8,401 bases of DNA from Candidatus Cloacimonadota bacterium. GTDB taxonomy: Bacteria; Cloacimonadota; Cloacimonadia; Cloacimonadales; TCS61. Shown here in pieces: positions 4,958-8,401 of this stretch (positions are counted from its first letter, which is position 1; each line of letters begins with the position of its first letter). The position numbers and the translations under genes were made by a program. The stretch spans positions 1 to 8,401 of the forward strand of contig QMNP01000055.1 of assembly GCA_003647825.1 (NCBI GenBank). The letters run 5' to 3'. The notes beneath the pieces were generated by a model. That model did not search any database. It worked only from the letters and a program-made list of their open reading frames with translations, and had not been told where the DNA came from.

Positions 4958-5383
4958 GTGCCTAAGAAGATAGAATGTCTGCCCCGCACCTATCTTGAAG
5001 CTCTCGTTTTGAAGACTTTCAAGATAGGTGCGGGAAGGAAAGTCCGAACACCATAGGGCAGGATACTTCTTAACAGGAAGCCTCGGTGACGGGGAGCCAG
5101 CTCCACAGAAATAAACTGCTTCGAAATACTTCGGAGTAAAGGTGAAATGGTGGTGTAAGAGACCACCGGATTTCGGTGTGAATCGGAATGCCAGGAAAGC
5201 CTTATCTGGTGCAATGCCAAATAGGAAAGCAGGAGTCGGCCCGACTTGATTGCTTTCGGGTAGGCAGCTAAAGCCGGTCAGAATTGAGTTCATTTGAACA
5301 TAGTAATATCCGGTGTAGAGAAATAGACATTAAATCACTTATTAGGTGATTTACAGAATTCGGCTTATTATCTTCTTTGGCAC
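4958..5383 (+). ncRNA. rnpB: RNase P RNA (bacterial type A)
   Basis: This is the catalytic RNA that removes 5' leaders from pre-tRNAs. Helices can be paired by eye. P1 is 4958-4972 with 5369-5383 (one mismatch). P2 is AATGTCT 4974-4980 with AGACATT 5325-5331. P3 is a perfect 17-bp stem, 4983-4999 with 5018-5034. P4 joins AAG-U-CCGAA (5040-5048) and TTCGGCTT (5359-5366) with the conserved bulged U at 5043. P19 is 5332-5338 with 5346-5352. Universal core segments are present: GGAAAGTCCG, CATAGGGCAGG, ACAGAAATAAACTGC, GTAAGAG, GCCAAATAG, CGGGTAGGC and ACAGAATTCGGCTTA. The GGU at 5259-5261 is the L15 site that pairs with the tRNA CCA end, and P16-P17 carry the GGCCC loop at 5238-5242, so the RNA is type A. 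The length of about 426 is slightly above the common 350-400. No terminator follows before recJ; a weak promoter (TTTGAA at 4925, TTACAT at 4948) could overlap the preceding stop. Confidence 0.97.
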
Positions 5384-5424
5384 TTATTTAAATTTTTATA
5401 TTATATATTAAAAAGGATAGATCA

Positions 5425-7143
5425 ATGCAAAAAAGGTGGCAGATTCATGAGCCTTTAATAGAGGAGCAGCTTGCACAAAAGAATGCAATCATTGAAAAAA
5501 TTAAATGTCCTGATATGATTGCTGAAATGCTTATAAGAAAAGGCCTTACAGAATTAGATGAGATAAATAGTTTCTTCCATCCGGACCTGCAAAATGTTCA
5601 TGACCCGTTTATTTTCAAAGATATGAAAGTAGCAGTTGAGCGGATCATCAGGGCCATCAAAGATCAGGAACTTATTACTATTTATGGAGATTACGATGTC
5701 GATGGAACCACCTCTACTTCTCTGTTATATCTTGGTCTAAGAAAGATAGGTGCAATTGTAGATTTTTACATTCCACATAGAATGATAGATGGCTATGGTC
5801 TATCTCTAAGCGGTGTAGATCAGATCATAGATAAAGGCTCTAAATTGATCATCAGCGTTGATTGCGGAATAAATGCGATTGAAGAAGTTCAGCAGATCAA
5901 CGAACAGGGCATAGATATTATTGTAACAGATCACCACAATCCTAAAGAAGTATTACCGGATGCTTATGCCATAATCAACCCGAAAATGGAAGACAGCAAT
6001 TATCCTTTTAAAGATCTGGCTGGTGTAGGAGTAGCTTACAAATTACTTGTTGCAGTTTACACTTCCATGGATATGGACACAACCAGTTTGATCGATAAGT
6101 ATGTTGATCTGGTTGCTTTGGGAACCATTGCAGATATCGTTCCTTTAGTTGGTGAAAATCGCATCTTCGCCAGTATAGGTTTGGAAAGACTGATTAAAAA
6201 ACAAAACATTGGTTTGAATGCACTTATCAATATTGCAGGACTTTCTCATAAAGAACTCAATTCTGGTGATATTGTGTTTGGAATTGCGCCGCGTATAAAT
6301 GCAGCTGGTAGAATGGGTAGTGCTTTGCGTGCTGTAGAATTGATGATTTCTGAAGATGAAGAACAGAGTGTTGAGCTTGCTCAAATCATCGAACGTGAGA
6401 ATTCTATTCGCCAGCAAATAGATCAAAGAACTTTTCAGGAAGCTTGTGATATAATCGAAAAAAAATATAAAAATATGGATGACACGTCATTGATAGTTGT
6501 ATCATCTGATGGATGGCACCCGGGAGTAATTGGAATTGTTGCTTCCAAACTGGTGGAAAAATTTTATAAACCTTCGATCATGATCTCTTTTAAAGATGGT
6601 GTAGGCAGTGGTTCTGGCCGTAGTATTGCCGGCTTCGATCTGTTTGAAGCTCTTCAGTCTGTAGAAGGATATCTGGAAACTTTTGGCGGCCATAAATATG
6701 CAGCCGGACTTTCTATTTTGGTGGAATACGTTGACCTTTTGGAAAATAGATTGGCCAAATATGTAAAAGAGCATATCACCCAGGAACAATTAATTCCACC
6801 TTTAAAAATTGAAACAAAGCTTGAATTATATGAGATCAATGAGAATCTGTTAGAATGGTTAAATAAATTTGCTCCATTCGGCCCTGGTAACATGCGTCCA
6901 ACTTTCTATACTGAGCAAGTTATGATAGTTGGATTTCCATATAATGTTGGTAAAAATCATCTTAAATTAAAAGTAATGAAAGACGGATGTGATCTTGATC
7001 TAATTGGCTTTAATCTGGGAGATCTTCTTCCATTCCTTAAGAAGGGTTCTCTTATAGACATAGCTTATTCCCTGGAATTCAATACCTGGCAGGGCAGAAC
7101 CTCGATCCAGGGAAAACTCAAAGATATAAAATTTACCAACTGA
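5425..7143 (+). CDS. recJ: Single-stranded-DNA-specific 5'-3' exonuclease RecJ
   Basis: RecJ degrades single-stranded DNA 5' to 3' in recombinational repair, base excision and mismatch repair, using Mn2+ or Mg2+ in the cytoplasm. The 572-residue length is normal. The DHH phosphoesterase motifs are all present: YGDYDVDGTTS (87-97), SVDCGINA (144-151), TDHHNP (168-173), the GVGVAYKLL helix at about 200-208 and ALGTIADIVP (231-240). The DHHA1 domain contains GWHPGVIGIVASKL (363-376), GSGSGRS (394-400) and the FGGHKYAAGLS signature (420-430). A C-terminal OB-like RecJ domain follows from about 450 and includes FAPFGPGNMRP. AGGA at 5414-5417 lies seven bases before the ATG. The gene starts 41 bases after the end of rnpB and is followed after 11 bases by the lipoprotein gene, so it likely opens an operon of recJ, lipoprotein and lnt. 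Confidence 0.97.
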   Translation: MQKRWQIHEPLIEEQLAQKNAIIEKIKCPDMIAEMLIRKGLTELDEINSFFHPDLQNVHDPFIFKDMKVAVERIIRAIKDQELITIYGDYDVDGTTSTSLLYLGLRKIGAIVDFYIPHRMIDGYGLSLSGVDQIIDKGSKLIISVDCGINAIEEVQQINEQGIDIIVTDHHNPKEVLPDAYAIINPKMEDSNYPFKDLAGVGVAYKLLVAVYTSMDMDTTSLIDKYVDLVALGTIADIVPLVGENRIFASIGLERLIKKQNIGLNALINIAGLSHKELNSGDIVFGIAPRINAAGRMGSALRAVELMISEDEEQSVELAQIIERENSIRQQIDQRTFQEACDIIEKKYKNMDDTSLIVVSSDGWHPGVIGIVASKLVEKFYKPSIMISFKDGVGSGSGRSIAGFDLFEALQSVEGYLETFGGHKYAAGLSILVEYVDLLENRLAKYVKEHITQEQLIPPLKIETKLELYEINENLLEWLNKFAPFGPGNMRPTFYTEQVMIVGFPYNVGKNHLKLKVMKDGCDLDLIGFNLGDLLPFLKKGSLIDIAYSLEFNTWQGRTSIQGKLKDIKFTN

Positions 7144-7154
7144 TCAATAAGATC

Positions 7155-7964
7155 ATGAAAAATTTGATATTAATATTTCTAATAATCTTATTTGCAGTTG
7201 GTTGTGCAGAATTCAATGTAGTTAAAAATTATACTCCCATTGAATTTCAGGTTATCCGAGAAATTGAACTCGAATTTACACCTGCAAAATGTATATATTC
7301 CAACGTTGATAAAACTTTCTTCATTTGGCAAAAAGACACAAATTTAATCCATATTTTCAAAAACGGAATACGCATGAATACTGTCGGTGGCACAGGTTCA
7401 GAGCTTTCCAATTTAAGTCAACTAAGTGATATTGCACTTTCTCCGGATGGTAATTTATTAGCTTTAGACAGCTTTCAGAAAAAAATAATAAAATATGATC
7501 GAGATGGAAAATACATTACCTCTTTTAATTTACAGGAATTTAAGGAGCCGGCACTTCTGGCCGTGGCAGCTGACGAAACTTTCTATATCTATGATGATTT
7601 TTTGAATGAAATAATCGCAACTCGTGATTTTATAGAAAATAACTGGTTCGTCTTTGGAAGCCATGAAATAGAGAATCCATTCGGTTTATGTGTTACTTTG
7701 GATCAGATTTTAATTTTTGAAACTAACTCTACCCTTATTTATAATACTCTTGGACAGATAGAAAATCGCTATAATGAATCCTATCTGGTAGATAAAAATC
7801 AGCGATATTCAGTAATTGGTAATGTAATTCAACATAAATCTTCTGGGAAGAAATTTACTCCCTCAACAAAAATATGGCACTCTTTTTCAATTAATAGTGG
7901 CATTATTATTTTAACTGCACAAAACCATATTCTTGTTGGAAAATTCATTTATGAAGTTAATTAG
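7155..7964 (+). CDS. Predicted lipoprotein with beta-propeller-like (NHL-type) repeats
   Basis: This is an unnamed 269-residue lipoprotein. The N-terminus is a signal peptide: a short basic start (MK), a hydrophobic core (LILIFLIILF) and the lipobox AVGC, with Cys17 as the predicted lipidated residue. The mature protein would be anchored on the periplasmic side of a membrane. The body is all-beta in appearance. The stretch LSDIALSPDGNLLALDS followed by KKIIKYDRDGKYITSF (about residues 88-125) looks like one blade of an NHL or six-bladed propeller, and weaker blade-like units lie on either side. At 269 residues it would be a small or irregular propeller. No catalytic motif was recognised. It starts 11 bases after recJ with only a poor ribosome site, and its 3' end overlaps lnt by 14 bases. 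That pairs it with the enzyme that would N-acylate it, though the adjacency may be coincidental. Confidence 0.75.
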   Translation: MKNLILIFLIILFAVGCAEFNVVKNYTPIEFQVIREIELEFTPAKCIYSNVDKTFFIWQKDTNLIHIFKNGIRMNTVGGTGSELSNLSQLSDIALSPDGNLLALDSFQKKIIKYDRDGKYITSFNLQEFKEPALLAVAADETFYIYDDFLNEIIATRDFIENNWFVFGSHEIENPFGLCVTLDQILIFETNSTLIYNTLGQIENRYNESYLVDKNQRYSVIGNVIQHKSSGKKFTPSTKIWHSFSINSGIIILTAQNHILVGKFIYEVN

Positions 7965-8401
7965 TTTCTTCCGCAGTTCTACATTTTACAAACCAGCTCT
8001 GGCTGCTCTTTTATTAGCTGTTAGCCGGCTTCCACTGCACCTGGGTTTTCTGGTTTTCTTTGGTTTTATTCCACTGTTTTCTTTGCTGCAGGAAAAACGT
8101 CATTTTAAACAAATGATTTTGGCAGCACTTGTATTTTCGGTTGTATACACATCCACAGCTTTGCATTGGATAAGCCTGGTAACAATCGGTGGATTTATTG
8201 GATTATATTTTCTTTTTGGACTTTATTTTTCAATTCTATTTATTATTTTGAATAAAGCCTGGAATGCTTTTCCAAAAATAAGATTACTTGTATTCATCTG
8301 CTTCTGGATGAGTTTTGAATATCTGCAGAATTTTGGTGAATTTCGTTTTCCCTGGTTCAATGTAGGATATTCCCTGGCAGATTATTTACCATTTATTCAA
8401 C
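7951..8401 (+). CDS. lnt: Apolipoprotein N-acyltransferase, N-terminal part
   Basis: This gene is truncated by the window edge: 150 codons are visible out of the roughly 500 usual for the family. Lnt is an inner-membrane nitrilase-fold enzyme that adds the third acyl chain to the N-terminal cysteine of lipoproteins, allowing their sorting in diderm bacteria. The visible part contains several membrane segments (about residues 15-45, 55-75, 80-101 and 112-122). It also has the family landmarks ALHWISLVTIGG (70-81) and the WMSFEYLQ...FPWFNVGYSLADYLPFIQ block (119-150), which corresponds to the W-x-x-x-E and PW-x-x-x-GY-x-x-x-x-x-x-P-x-x-Q signatures before the nitrilase domain. The catalytic Glu-Lys-Cys triad lies beyond the edge. 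The ATG overlaps the end of the lipoprotein gene by 14 bases; the nearest purine run (TTGGAAA) is about ten bases upstream, so coupling to upstream translation is likely. Confidence 0.92.
   Translation, partial: MKLISFFRSSTFYKPALAALLLAVSRLPLHLGFLVFFGFIPLFSLLQEKRHFKQMILAALVFSVVYTSTALHWISLVTIGGFIGLYFLFGLYFSILFIILNKAWNAFPKIRLLVFICFWMSFEYLQNFGEFRFPWFNVGYSLADYLPFIQ

Noticed and set aside
4937..5293. A 118-codon minus-strand ORF, with a shorter one inside it
   Set aside because: It lies entirely within the RNase P RNA gene on the opposite strand. The RNA is supported by conserved motifs and helices, and the peptide has no recognisable domain.
1..8401. Mobile elements, CRISPR arrays, tRNAs, phage or defence genes
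   Set aside because: No transposase, integrase, repeat-spacer pattern, tRNA cloverleaf or defence domain was seen on either strand.

Overview
The window is an AT-rich bacterial chromosomal segment (roughly one third G+C by eye) that is almost entirely housekeeping. An lnt gene and a predicted lipoprotein point to a diderm (Gram-negative type) cell. The RNase P RNA is the ancestral A type. A free-standing B12-binding methylmalonyl-CoA mutase subunit, a FapA/DUF342 protein and a DUF164 zinc-ribbon protein sit close together. Together with the AT-rich composition this would fit an anaerobic lineage such as Cloacimonadota, but the assignment is an inference and was not tested by any search.

Left third (minus strand, read right to left): purA (832-2079) has a plausible promoter and a leader hairpin. 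A 175-bp spacer with inverted repeats follows, then rpmH (516-656), rnpA (134-448) and the first 21 codons of yidD (1-65). This is the classical ribosomal protein L34 / RNase P protein / YidD block. purA occupies the place upstream of rpmH where many bacteria have dnaA, and no DnaA-box cluster is visible.

Middle (plus strand): 2080-2386 is a divergent intergenic region. It holds the purA promoter and an orphan rho-independent terminator facing right with no gene in front of it, a possible small-RNA locus. A B12-binding mutase small subunit (2387-2785) then overlaps by one base a FapA/DUF342-like protein (2785-4059). A strong terminator at 4161-4196 closes that unit. A C4 zinc-ribbon coiled-coil protein (4223-4933) follows, and then the complete RNase P RNA gene rnpB (about 4958-5383). 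The helices P1, P2, P3, P4, P15-P17 and P19 of the RNA can be drawn directly from the sequence.

Right third (plus strand): recJ (5425-7143), a predicted beta-propeller-like lipoprotein (7155-7964) and the N-terminal 150 codons of lnt (7951-8401, cut by the window edge) are tightly packed and probably one operon. The lipoprotein and lnt overlap by 14 bases.

Points that stand out: both RNase P components lie within about 5 kb of each other; PurA has unusual substitutions in both nucleotide-binding signatures (GDEAKAK for GDEGKGK, TLLD for TKLD) with its catalytic residues kept; and there is an orphan terminator upstream of the mutase subunit. I see no mobile element, CRISPR array, phage gene, tRNA or defence system.
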